From Halichondria panicea (Eukaryota; Porifera; Demospongiae; Suberitida; Halichondriidae), in the NCBI RefSeq assembly GCF_963675165.1, contig NC_087379.1, positions 1,249,001 through 1,313,000 on the forward strand: 64,000 nt of DNA, read 5' to 3'. Position numbers and translations under genes: made by a program. The notes under the pieces are model-generated. The model searched no databases and had not been told where the DNA came from. It worked only from the letters and a program-made list of their open reading frames with translations. Below are positions 1 through 10,790 of the stretch, one piece after another; the stretch's first letter is position 1, and each line of letters starts with the position of its first letter.

Positions 1-516
1 ATGGGTTTGTTGCTAGTAGATCATGGGTTCCTGATTATAGTATAATTATGCGCACACTATACATTAAATATTATATACCTTGAGAAATAGCTGCAGATTT
101 TCCTATTTCAATTTCAGAAGTAGTGTTTTGTAGAACCGTGTCTATTGTTTTCTCTTCATCAAAGTTAACCGAAACATCATCTCCTATATCAGGGTGCACA
201 TAATTAGTGAGTACATGCATGCATGGTTAAAGAGTGCTAATATATAGCTTAAGTAACAATCTTTTAAGATTATCTCTAAAAAATGTTCAGCTGCCGCCGT
301 TATTCGAATACAGTTATTGGCAGCATGCTGAATTAACCAGCTGCTTTCTCTCAGACTGAGGATAAAGTTCACATAGCAATTATAATTATATACTCAACAA
401 AGTATATCAGCAATATTACTGGACTGGATGTGATACGGGATTAATAATTATAGTATACAAGTTCCAGTGTATATATACATGCAGTAATATTATTTTGTAG
501 CACATCATGCATACGA

Positions 517-1775
517 CTATTCAGTATAATGGTGTATAATTATTGTAATTATTTCACCATTTTGAACTTTGCAGTGCTTCAAAAAACTCCTGAGATCTGT
601 TGGTACTGGTGGTACCTGTGACTCCAAATACTGGCAGTGATCCTGACAAAAAGCTTTTCCAGGCACCGGCGGATAGGTGCACACATCTGGCATAGATATT
701 GATGGAATTCGGTCCACAACATACTGTGAACGATGACAATAATAATAATACTGAATGTATATATGTTGCAGGACTTGGATGATAATTTTTGTGCATTTAC
801 CTTCAGTCTGTGCATGCAATGTGGAAAAACAAGTTTCCAAATCCCGTCAGTAACCCACAGAGTGCCACAACCTATATTATAATGATAATAGCAATGTATA
901 TATATTATTATTATTATGAGTAGAAAAACTTTCCTCTTTTCTTGCAAACAGCAGTGCAGTCAGTTTCACAGTGAGGGTATATACTGCATGAGCGAATTGT
1001 TTCAATCATTTCCATTGTTTCCTCTCTGTCACTGTCTCGTTTGAAGGTGAAATGACTTAGGGAAAAAGTAGGATTGGTTGCTAGTACAAGAAACCTAATT
1101 TCATTCTCAATCTCTCCATTGTAGAATGCATCTGCTGCAATCTTTTCTGTCATGGCTGAATTAACAAGAAGTAAAATTAATGCGGATGCAAGCCATGTGT
1201 ATATAATTGAATTTATATATATATTAATATAATTATAATTATAGCATAAAACCTTGGTCCTTGTTGAGAGAATGAGTGTCATTGTATGTTTCACTAAAAC
1301 CCTGGAAGGAAACCCATGAGTGGTTCCTGCGGAGTGATAAACTTGATAGGAGCAAATGATTGCAATGACTGTTATAATATAATAATACCATATACATAAT
1401 TATAGCCGAGGGGCTTAATTTTCACTGTTTTTGAGGTATAATAATTATAGCAGTTAGGTGCAAAGATAGAAAGCGTAACCTGCATGGGAGTGATTCCGGT
1501 AAGCAGTCAACCCAAAATTCCGCGCTATATATAATTATATATACAGTGCATTATACATAATGTACTTACGCAAGGGAGCACTGAAATTCTAGGAGAGGCC
1601 GAGTGAAGAAAACGGTGTCATAAACTTCAATTAAATTTTGCTGGCTCTGATAGTATTGAAAGCCAGAGGTTTGTTTTCTCCCCCACATCGCATAGTTATA
1701 AGTCAAACCACATGGCTGACACCTAAGAGTGACTTTCGGCAATTTCTTCACACCAGATAATGTGTAAAGGGTGAC
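517..1775 (-). CDS. KDZ/CxC-associated-like protein, 5'-incomplete, spliced
   Basis: I read at least five minus-strand exons: 1775-1570, 1293-1253, 1155 to about 940, 871-801 and 723-517 (stop at 517-519). Most junctions keep phase with GT-AG sites. The junction between the third and fourth exons is uncertain because the in-phase donor would be non-canonical. Motifs in order: CxxC followed by YNYAMWG; AFYNGEIENEIRF; a TDGIWKL block followed by C and H; then C-x5-P-x2-GKAFCQDHC. This cysteine/DG/FC-x2-H layout resembles proteins linked to KDZ-type transposases and CxC cysteine clusters, which are abundant in sponges and corals. That family assignment is from memory of the pattern. The first exon starts at a 3' splice site, so upstream exons are missing or lie beyond 1775, under the plus-strand gene. 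It may be a domesticated or decaying transposon-associated gene. Confidence 0.45.
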
Positions 1776-4700
1776 CTGGAGAAGAGGACGGTGAGATCAT
1801 ACCACTTCGAGAATGCACTTACGTATGGGTCGAGAGTGTAATCAAGAAAGAAGGAGTAGTTCCAAGCGGGGTACAGTTTTACAAGACACTCCCTACCATC
1901 CCTACTCCTGATAGGCCATTGGATGTACTGTTAGGTGGCCTGCGTGAGCTGACTCAGAGCAATTTCTACTCTGCTGTCTTTGTGTTAGGTTAGTTAATAT
2001 TAATGTCCATCCTATAACTGCACGCATGTGACTGCATGTCATCCATTACCTTTTTTATAGGCTCTGTGGCTTCCTCGTTGTTTTATGAGAAGCTACAAGC
2101 AACTTACGGGAGTTTTGGTGTCACAATGGTTGTGGGAGAAGTAAACCGTGGTAAAACCAAGAGTGTGGAGCTCTGTCTAGCTGCACTAGGAGTCAGACAT
2201 GCTCGTTTCTCTTCCATCAGTGATGCTCTCTTACGGAAGTTGCTTCATGGTGGTATGCCGTGGTGTTTTGACGACCCTGACACGGCAGAGCAAGTTATGA
2301 AGATCCTGCTGACAGTCTTTGGTGGTAATACAACTGGTAATGCACTGTCAAGTGGCTCTTGTCGTGTGTCTCCTCTAGTAACAGCCAATGTGCACATTTT
2401 GGATGCTCTAGCTTCAATGGACAAGAGGTATATAATCTTATAAACCTATAGTATTATACAGTTTACGTACGTAGTTGCTAATCGGCATTTAATAAAAGCT
2501 AACTATTGCATGGCTATAATTATGTAGTCAGCGCGCCTTGCTATGCAGAGCCTTCCTATAATAATTATTGCCTTAAGTTGCTACACCCGTGCTCTCCCAC
2601 ACTCTATATAGGGTGGTATGCAGAGGAAGAATTGTAATGTTTCCTCATCACCTTGAGTACAATCTCCAGTCGACAGAGGCAATAAATGAGATTTTCTCAT
2701 TGGCACCAGCAGCCGGACCAGCCGTTGTGAGGATTGGGTACAATGTGGCTTGTATGCAGCCCACAAAGCTCAAGAATATTCAAGCACACATTAAGGAGAT
2801 GTTACCCAACCTTGACTCCAGAGCAGTGATTGAATACAGTCTTCTTCTGGCTTCTGCTCTGGAGGTTTGTTTCATTTTTGGAATCAGCCCATAATCATGA
2901 TTGCCTGTATATGCATGCGCTGCAAAATCATGCACTTCTACTTTTTGCTATATAATTATATACATGCATGCAGCATGATATATACACTTTACACATGCAT
3001 TCATGTATGCGCAGATATCCGGGATGAGTTACATAGTTGATGGAGATAGTCTGATTTCTTGGTTTGACGATATACTTGTGCCGGGAATAAAGAAATTTCA
3101 GAGTTCAGTCACCAGTAACCTTGGAAATTACTTGGTGGCATATGCCAGAGCTTCTTCCATTTCTGAGGTATTATAATCATGCATGCATGACGTCAATTCA
3201 TGACCGTGAACTTTTATGCCGCAGTATACGTATAATTATTATTATATTTATCATATTGAAAAAACACATTTGATAGATTCTGAGAGTGATCAACCCCAAA
3301 TGCTCTTATTTTATTGGTGACGAACGAAGAAAGCAAATTGGAGTTGCCGTACTACTCAAGCAATTCTTGAAAGGCTTAGACCTTAAGGAAATACCGCACG
3401 AAGAGGAAAGTGGGATTAGGAAAAAGCTTAGGAGACGTGCGAATGTGAAGACAACTGCCACCCAGTATTTTCTGGCCGAGAAGAATGAAGGAACAAAAAT
3501 CACACGAGAGAATGGTGTAGGCCATTCCTGCATGATCGCTCCCCATTCAGATGTACCCCAGGAATTTTTTGACATCGTGGAGGCCAAAGTAGAAGGTAAA
3601 TTATAATACATGCATGATGCAGATCTATAATTATGCATTAGCATTATTATTACCCTGTGTAATGGCCTAAATAGATCTCCATAATTATAGTATAGCTGTC
3701 TACGTACCGGCTTGCTATTTAGATTTGTATTCACTTCATGCACTTTTTATAATTATAACATGTGGCTGACACTGTCACCTGACGTGCACGAGATATGTAT
3801 TGTACAAATATAGATAATAAAATGACAATCAGTGGTGACTTAAGTATAACAATACACACTTTGCATGTGTGCAGCGTGTGAGCGAGCTATATACACTTTC
3901 ATGGACTGCTTGAACTGCTAATGAGTTACTACTTAGTTGAAAGTTGTAGAAGGCGACAAAAACACTGTCGTTGCATATGCTGTATATAGATTCAAGATTA
4001 TAATTATATGTAATTACGGTAAAAGTTGTTTTGCCGCTGTGCGATGAAGCTTAACGCAAGGGGTGAATGTTTATGCATGCATGTGCGTCTTTTTTAATTT
4101 TAAAATGACTCATGTATAAGCATTATATGTAATCAAAAAATGTGTCTCCATATACAGAACCAAGAGTTGGACTCTGTCGTCCTTACTCCACCCGACACTC
4201 CTGCACATATTATTCGCAAACAGGACGTACACCATCATACGCCTCGCCGACCAGAAGCAGGTAACTCATTCACCATTAATGATGAGCAAGCAAGTTCTCT
4301 CCGGGTAGAAGATACTCTAGATTCTGACGTCCAGTCCAAACTCATTGTTGAGCAAACGAGTCCTCTCCGGGTAAAGGATACTCTAGATTCTGACGCCCAG
4401 TCCAAACTCATTGTTGAGCAAACGAGTCCTCTCCGGGTAAAGGATACTCTAGATTCTGACGCCCAGTCCAAACTCATTGTTGAGCAAACGAGTCCTCTCC
4501 GGGTAAAGGATACTCTAGATTCTGACGCCCAGTCCAAACTCATTGTTGTTAAGCAAACGAGTCCTCTAGATTCTGACGCCCAGTCCACCAAACTCATTGT
4601 TGATCAAACGAATCCTCTCCGGGTAGAGGATACTCTAGATTCTGACACCCAGTCCAAACTCATTGTGAAGCAAACCAGAGCAAAACGGTCAGCAAGAAGG

Positions 4701-4976
4701 AAGCGTGTACGACCACCTACAGATCCCTTGGTACAAGCTGCAAACAAACTTCAAGGGTGTTTAACAATTACAGCCTTGGAGGATGATCACCAGCCCAAGT
4801 CAAAAAGAAAACGCACTAAGATTGACGAGTCGAGGTGCCATGTATGTAAAGAACCATTTATAGATGGTCAAGAAGCCAAGTGGGTGGGGTGTGACTTTTG
4901 TCCAAGGTGGTTTCATAAGAAATGTATAAAAGGGTACGTACTCAAAAGGAAATGGAAATGTTCTTTCAAGCATTGA
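1775..4976 (+). CDS. P-loop protein with C-terminal PHD-type zinc finger, 5'-incomplete
   Basis: Exons read on the plus strand: about 1775-1988, 2061-2427, 2612-2864, 3015-3167 and 3277-3595, then a long exon 4158-4976 ending in a stop. The first five join in phase through GT-AG introns. The join from 3595 to 4158 is out of phase as drawn, so an exon may be missed or the last exon may belong to a separate transcript. Exon 2 carries a Walker-A-like GEVNRGKTKS. Later exons are rich in small and hydrophobic residues with no motif I know. The last exon has a 22-residue tandem repeat, a basic stretch, and a PHD-like zinc finger (CxxC ... CxxC ... HxxC ... C-x3-H, CHVCKEPF to WKCSFKH). Large families pairing a P-loop with a PHD-like finger occur in sponges, but I cannot name a function. 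No start codon is visible at the 5' end. Confidence 0.45.
4281..4668 (+). repeat. Coding minisatellite, 66-bp unit
   Basis: Six tandem copies of a 22-residue unit (consensus core QTSPLRVKDTLDSDAQSKL). Three central copies are nearly identical at DNA level and one is shortened to 18 residues. All length changes are multiples of three, so the frame is kept. The repeat separates the N-terminal part from the basic region and zinc finger and is probably disordered and acidic. Confidence 0.85.
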
Positions 4977-5229
4977 CTAATGAAACTTAATAATTCGAAA
5001 TACGACTGACTATATATAATTATATATAATCTGTTTTGCGTTTCAGCATGCGCATGTGCATGCATTATGTTGATTTCAACTCTTTTTTCTGGCAGTAAAT
5101 CATTTAATCACATCATAATTATATATTCTTTATTCATGCGATTATCGATTGATCGTAATGAATAATAGCAAAGTCAGTGTATTATTATATACATGTAGTG
5201 CTAATAAAATATAATTTTATCGTCGTGTA

Positions 5230-5275
5230 TCAATAAATAACATGTATATAGGGTGAGGGTTAGGGTTAGTATAAT
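5230..5275. repeat. Short telomere-like run
   Basis: At about 5251-5268 the sequence reads as GGGTGAGGGTTAGGGTTAG. It is too short to be a telomere and is at most an interstitial trace. The surrounding 4977-5410 is AT-rich and non-coding as far as I can see, with many ATGCATGC and TATAATTAT words. Confidence 0.3.
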
Positions 5276-5416
5276 TTATACATGCATGCATATATATACA
5301 CATGCATGCACATAACGTATAAGTATACCAGTAAAATTCTCTTCTTAGTGCATGCATGTCAGTCAGTTGAACAGCTGTATAATATCTTCTTTGCGCTCCT
5401 GCATCCAATTAAACCA

Positions 5417-6326
5417 TTGTAAGGAATTTCTCTTTATGTAAGGAACTTTCAGAACATATACACACATGTGATGCATGCACACCCATGCACATGCATGTAT
5501 AATTATACACAATGCGGACACTAATATTTTATTTGTAAGGAATTTCTCCTTATGTAAGGAACTTTCAGGCATACACACATGTGATGCACACCCACATGTG
5601 ATACACAATAAAATTGGACACCATAATTTAATTGTAAGGAATTTCTCCTTATGTAAGGAACTTTCAGGCATACACACATGTGATGCACACCCACATGTGA
5701 TACACAATAAAATTGGACACCATAATTTATTTGTAAGGAATTTCTCCTTATGTAAGGAACTTTCAGGCATACACACATGTGATGCACACCCACATGTGAT
5801 ACACAATAAAATTGGACACCATAATTTATTTGTAAGGAATTTCTCCTTATGTAAGGAACTTTCAGGCATACACATGTGATGCACACCCATGCATACATGC
5901 ATGCACATGTGATACACAATACTTGTAAGGAATTTCTCCTTATTGTAAGAAACTTTCAGGACATACACATGCATGCATGCATATGCATGCATATACAACG
6001 AAATTGCAACTATAATTAATATATTTGTAAGCAATTTCTCCTTATGTAAGGAACTGTCAGGGACATTATATATAAATATATACATAATTATGTACACATG
6101 CACACCCACATGCATGCATGCATGTATGTGTGATTGGCACACATTGTAAGGAATTTATACTCATGTAAGGAACTTTTAGGACATGTATATACATGCATGT
6201 ATACACAACAGACGCTGCATGTGTAAGGAATTTATCTCTACGTAAAGAATGCACATATACATGCAACCCATATAACCGCATGCACTCAACTTACAGTCTG
6301 CCATTTGTAAGGAATTTACCTTGATG
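5417..6326. repeat. ~98-bp minisatellite, left part
   Basis: Tandem units are built on TTGTAAGGAATTTCTCCTTA followed by TGTAAGGAACTTTCAGG and a CA-rich spacer. Four near-identical copies with a 98-99 bp period lie at 5534-5870. More diverged copies extend to 6326. The overlapping open frames on both strands here come from the repeat and are not genes. The array resumes at 9401 after an inserted transposon. Confidence 0.9.
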
Positions 6327-6904
6327 CACTGCAAAAACACTTTTGTTAATTTAACAAACAAAAGTTTGTCCCGGTGATGAATCTCACATGACAGAATAAT
6401 ATTTGTTAGAATGACAAAGGTAAAACAACCTACAATGTTTTGTCATTCAAGCAAAGAAATTATGTCAAAACAACAAAGTATTATGTCATCTGAATTTCAC
6501 CAATTTATTGTACTTCTATGTCAAAATAGCAAATTGAATGCTGAATTAACACTGCTATAAAGTGAATTTCTTTGTTAAATTAACACTATACCTTTGTCAT
6601 TTAATTAGTTGTTTTCTCGCGCACGTACGCACATGCAGAAGGTCAAACGGTATTAGAACAATGAGTTTATGATAGAATAAGATCACTGGATCACATGACA
6701 TGCAGCACAATAATTTCTTCTGTCAGTAAATTGTTTTTAGTGTTCATCACTTAGCATTTCTTGAAATTCCAGTACAGTGAACTGCAGGCGTTTCGTTTGG
6801 TTTCATGAACGCTACATCCCTCAGATCATTTTCGCCCCTACAGAACAAAAGATTGAAGTCACTATAGTTACCAACACATATGTAGTGCAAAATGTAAATA
6901 GTAT

Positions 6905-8035
6905 AAGCTATCACCCCCATGGACGAAGTTGACCAGTGTAACTGACACGTGAGGACACATATACACACAAACTCGTAAATCAGTATGCTATAGCTATCAC
7001 CCCATGGACGAAGTTGACCAGTCGAAACCAGTGTAACTGACGCATGAGGACACATACACACAAACTCGTAAATCAGTATGCTAGCTATCACCCCATGGAC
7101 GAAGTTGACCAGTCGAAACCAGTGTAACTGACACATGAGGACACATACACACAAACTCGTAAATCAGTATGCTAGCTATCACCCCATGGACGAAGTTGAC
7201 CAGTCGAAACCAGTGTAACTGACACATGAGGACACATACACACAAACTCGTAAATCAGTATGCTAGCTATCACCCCATGGACGAAGTCGAAACCAGTGTA
7301 ACTGACACGTGAGGACACATACACACAAACTCGTAAATCAGTATGCTAGCTATCACCCCATGGACGAAGTTGACCAGTCGAAACCAGTGTAACTGACGCA
7401 TGAGGACACATACACACAAACTGGTAAATTACAATGCTAGCTATCACCCCATGGACGAAGTTGACCAGTCAAAACCAGTGTAACTGACACGTGAGGACAC
7501 ATACACACAAACTGGTAAATTACAATGCTAGCTATCACCCCATGGACGAAGTTGACCAGTCAAAACCAGTGTAACTGACACATGAGGACACATACACACA
7601 AACTGGTAAATTACAATGCTAGCTATCACCCCATGGACGAAGTTGACCAGTCAAAACCAGTGTAACTGACGCATGAGGACACATACACACAAACTGGTAA
7701 ATTACAATGCTAGCTATCACCCCATGGACGAAGTTGACCAGTCGAAACCAGTGTAACTGACACGTGAGGACACATACACACAAACTGGTAAATTACAATG
7801 CTAGCTATCACCCCCAGTGTAACTGACACGTGAGGACACATACACACAAACTCGTAAATCAGTATGCTAGCTATCACCCCATGGACGAAGTTGACCAGTC
7901 GAAACCAGTGTAACTGACACATGAGGACACATACACACAAACTCATAAATCAGTATACTAGCTATCACCCCATGGACGAAGTTGACCAGTCGAAACCAGT
8001 GCATGAAGACACAAACTCGTAAATCAGTATGCTAC
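6905..8035. repeat. 91-bp minisatellite inside the transposon
   Basis: About thirteen tandem copies of a roughly 91-bp unit with the core GCTATCACCCCATGGACGAA, then ACTGACACATGAGGACACA and AAACTCGTAAATCAGTATG. Variants (ACACGTGAGG or ACGCATGAGG; CTCGTAAATCAG or CTGGTAAATTAC) are arranged in blocks, which indicates local duplication of several units at a time. A few units have internal deletions. Non-coding. Confidence 0.9.
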
Positions 8036-8728
8036 AGATGAAAGTCGAAACCAGGCCAGGGACAGTTGCCCTCTAGCTAGCTATATAGTTTTATGGAATC
8101 TGACATAACTTGCAAGTCGTTTCTTTGAAGTCGATGAAGGTGGTTAAGTAGACTCCTAGCTGGTACACATTGTGGGGCCGAGGTACGGTAAAATCTGCAG
8201 CTGGAAGAAACACGTAAACACATTTATTTAGCAATGAGCAACATAACTTAAATCCTTTTTCTTTGAAGCTGGTACATGGTGGAGTTATACGCCGATACGG
8301 TATAGCAGTGATTTGTAAACTGTGAATTCAGAGAGTTTTGGGATCATGTACATGCCATGCGCCAACAGCATGCAATGGAACTTAACTTTTTTCTTTGAGA
8401 TGGTGGTACTATCTACTCTTTAAGAAAATCTGAAAGAGAGTATTGGGCAATAAGTTGAGTTTAGCAATGAGCACTGACTAACTTGCAATTGTCTTTTCTT
8501 TCAAGCTGCAGATGCAGGTGACTCTTGACTCCTAGATCCTAGCTGGTGTACATGGAACATGGTAGCCCAGGACCAGGGGTACAGGCATGCAGTCAGTGAT
8601 GGTATAAAGCTGCATGAGCAGCTGCAGTCTGGCAGCTGCAAGCACCATGTGCTAAGTATGTTTGAGGCCTCGCCCTGTTATTCCTGAACGCCCCCTCATG
8701 CCACACCTATAGTTCCAGCTTATAATTA

Positions 8729-8764
8729 TAGTCTCGAGGCCAAACTCTCCTGGCCTCGAGACTA
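8729..8764. repeat. Short perfect hairpin
   Basis: AGTCTCGAGGCCA (8730-8742) and TGGCCTCGAGACT (8751-8763) form a perfect 13-bp stem around an 8-base loop. It resembles the other very short inverted-repeat elements at 9643-9699 and 11067-11126. Confidence 0.75.
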
Positions 8765-9400
8765 GCTAGAGTTAGAGGCTAGAGAGAAGCTCGATCCCAG
8801 GCCGCTCTTCAGGCCAGGCCTTGTGAAGGAGGCTATAGAGAGAAGGCTGCCTGCACTGCACTGCACTGAAGGACTCTGGAGGCTCCTGACTTCTTCACTG
8901 CCACTGTAACTTACCATGCCCAGTCACAAGTCTCCAATTGCTACATACACAACTGAACATGAGCATGCAAAGATATAAGCATCAGGGCAACTGAGATGTT
9001 TCAGTGTAGACAATTTATTACGACCTAGGGTATAATCGAGTATAGGTTGAGTAGGTTGAAATCAGTGATGCAAACTTGCACGTATCGGCTTTTAGTAGAG
9101 TTCTAGCTGTAACTTTATAATTTGTTATTGTCACACATTAATGTTAATTTGACAATGAACGGTAACTTCCACTAAATGTGAGATCAACAACGCTTCGACA
9201 AAATGACAACACATGTGTTCAAATAACAATCTACCATTATAATAACAAATATTAATAGTTAGATAAACTATATTAATAGTTAAATAAACTATGATTTGTC
9301 GTCATAACAATAATTGCAGGAAATTGACAAACGTTTTGTCAAGATAACATTTTGTGCCGGTAGCAAACTGTGTCACAATAACAAAAGTGTTTTTGCAGTG

Positions 9401-9415
9401 TGTAAGGAACTTTGT

Positions 9416-9447
<32 letters not shown>
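9401..9447. repeat. Minisatellite remnant plus (AC)n
   Basis: TGTAAGGAACTTTG at 9401 continues the 98-bp minisatellite unit interrupted at 6326. An (AC)n microsatellite follows at about 9419-9447. The stretch 9450-10790 holds no gene I can support, only short inverted-repeat elements. Confidence 0.75.
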
Positions 9448-9452
<5 letters not shown>

Positions 9453-9642
9453 TGCATATCTACCTATATGGTACATGTATATGGCGGGTATAATCTTCGA
9501 GTGCTAATAATTATGTTTTGTCAATGTGCATTTCATAAATTGCACCAACCCGCGAAAATATCAACCGCAAAAAGTGCCTGTTCATTATAGAGTCTACCCT
9601 TGAAAAATAATTACCCGCCAAAATTATAACATACACTGTACA

Positions 9643-9699
9643 TAGTCTCGCAAGCCAGAGGTTATAATATACCAGGGTCTCCAAGGGTCCGCGAGATTA
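9643..9699. mobile_element. Ultra-short MITE-like element
   Basis: TAGTCTCGC at the left and GCGAGATTA at the right form near-perfect inverted ends around 57 bp. The layout matches the element at 11067-11126. Confidence 0.45.
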
Positions 9700-9884
9700 C
9701 ACTGTACACGCGCAATAACTATCACTCCAAAAGCTGAGAGGTATACGTAAAGATCAACAGGCCTGGTCTCGAGGCATGGCTCAGCTCAGGGTATAAGTTA
9801 TTTTACTTACGTCATCCCTTACCACGGAACACACACAATTCATGTGCTCTCAAATCATGCATTATATCCTGCAGTGCACTAGCC

Positions 9885-10045
9885 TCTACACAGGCTCTCC
9901 TTTTTCTGTTCTTTATCACATCGTTCAATAAGATAAAATACTGTCTTAATCGTTCAATGAGATAAAATACGGTATTAATTGGAGGAATAAAGAAAGAAAT
10001 AGACGTAGAGTTAGGAAAAAGGAGAGCCTGTATCGGGAAGTCGCG
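9885..10045. mobile_element. MITE-like inverted repeat
   Basis: AGGCTCTCCTTTTTCT near the left end is repeated inverted as AAAAAGGAGAGCCT near 10020. A related left end recurs in the SF3A1 intron at about 50513-50560, supporting a dispersed family. Confidence 0.5.
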
Positions 10046-10519
10046 TGAGGGTAGAAGGGTGGTAGAAGGGTGAAAATGAGCGTGGGCATGCTGAGCTAGA
10101 GATGTTGGACTGCCCACGCAGACATCTATGACTAATAAAACTTTGCCTGCAGCAAGCTGGACATGGACTTGGAACTGGAAGTTTGCAAGCACTATAGCTA
10201 GCTATATACCTTAGATGATCTACTAGTCTAGATTGTGTGTTCAGATTCTATCAGACTATTACCTTTTCTTGTGTCTTTCTACATGCTAGTATAGATCAAG
10301 AGAATAGCTTAAGTTAGTCATCATTATCATATATAGCAGGTAGCTACTGCCACCAGAGCTGGCCACGCTGGTTCTCTGATCTGACTTGCAGCACAGCTTG
10401 GTGGTTGTCTCAGTACATGTACAGTCTTATTAATTAACTCTGAATGCGTGGGAGAATACCTTACGTCAGGATTGTGGGCTACATATCGCCCACGTTCATA
10501 AAAATCCTTGTGGATCACG

Positions 10520-10668
10520 CGATTTCCCAAACCAGGCCTTACTTTTTCTTAACTGTAGATCTACGCCCATTTCTTTCTTTGCTGCCTCACTAGCACTATG
10601 TCTTTCTAGTGATTTGTGGATGAACAGTGACAACAGCAAGAAAAAGTAAGGCCTGGGAACGAGGCTAC
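10520..10668. mobile_element. MITE-like element with 18-bp inverted repeat
   Basis: CAGGCCTTACTTTTTCTT (10533-10550) is perfectly inverted at 10638-10655, followed by GGGAACGAGGCTA. It shares the TAGCCTCGTTCCCAGGCC end sequence with 11067 and 37690. Confidence 0.6.
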
Positions 10669-10790
10669 AGTGCACATGCATATATAGTATACATGTAGTC
10701 ATGTGATTCTGAACCCATCCTTGTTGTGTTTTCGTATTGCTACTTGAACTAATGTACCTGTATTGCATCTACTACCCCTCCCTCACACAG

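Larger units (their letters stand above)
6327..9400. mobile_element. Non-autonomous DNA transposon with perfect 22-bp TIRs
   Basis: The left end (6327-6348) and right end (9379-9400) are perfect 22-bp inverted repeats starting CACTGCAAAAAC. Both subterminal regions (6349-6610 and about 9120-9378) are crowded with TTTGTCA/TGACAAA-type words in both orientations, as expected for transposase-binding sites. The 5'-CACTG terminus resembles CACTA/EnSpm-class elements, but the superfamily is not settled. I find no transposase frame inside, so it would be non-autonomous. The interior holds a 91-bp minisatellite (6905-8035) and diverged repeats with CTTTGAAG...CTAGCTGGTACA cores (about 8090-8560). The flanks are interrupted copies of the 98-bp minisatellite and support a 2-bp TG target duplication. 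Confidence 0.8.

Noticed and set aside
5251..5268. Telomere or chromosome end
   Set aside because: Only about two TTAGGG-like units, embedded in ordinary sequence.
5363..6281. Cysteine- and histidine-rich minus-strand frames
   Set aside because: They are shadows of the 98-bp minisatellite. The same DNA is open on the plus strand too.
6747..7946. Frames with repeated CVCVLMCQLHWFRLVNFVHG as a gene in the transposon
   Set aside because: They exactly follow the 91-bp minisatellite and are broken by unit-length changes.
5417..8035. CRISPR array
   Set aside because: Spacers are not unique, units are fully repeated with 91-98 bp period, and the genome is eukaryotic.
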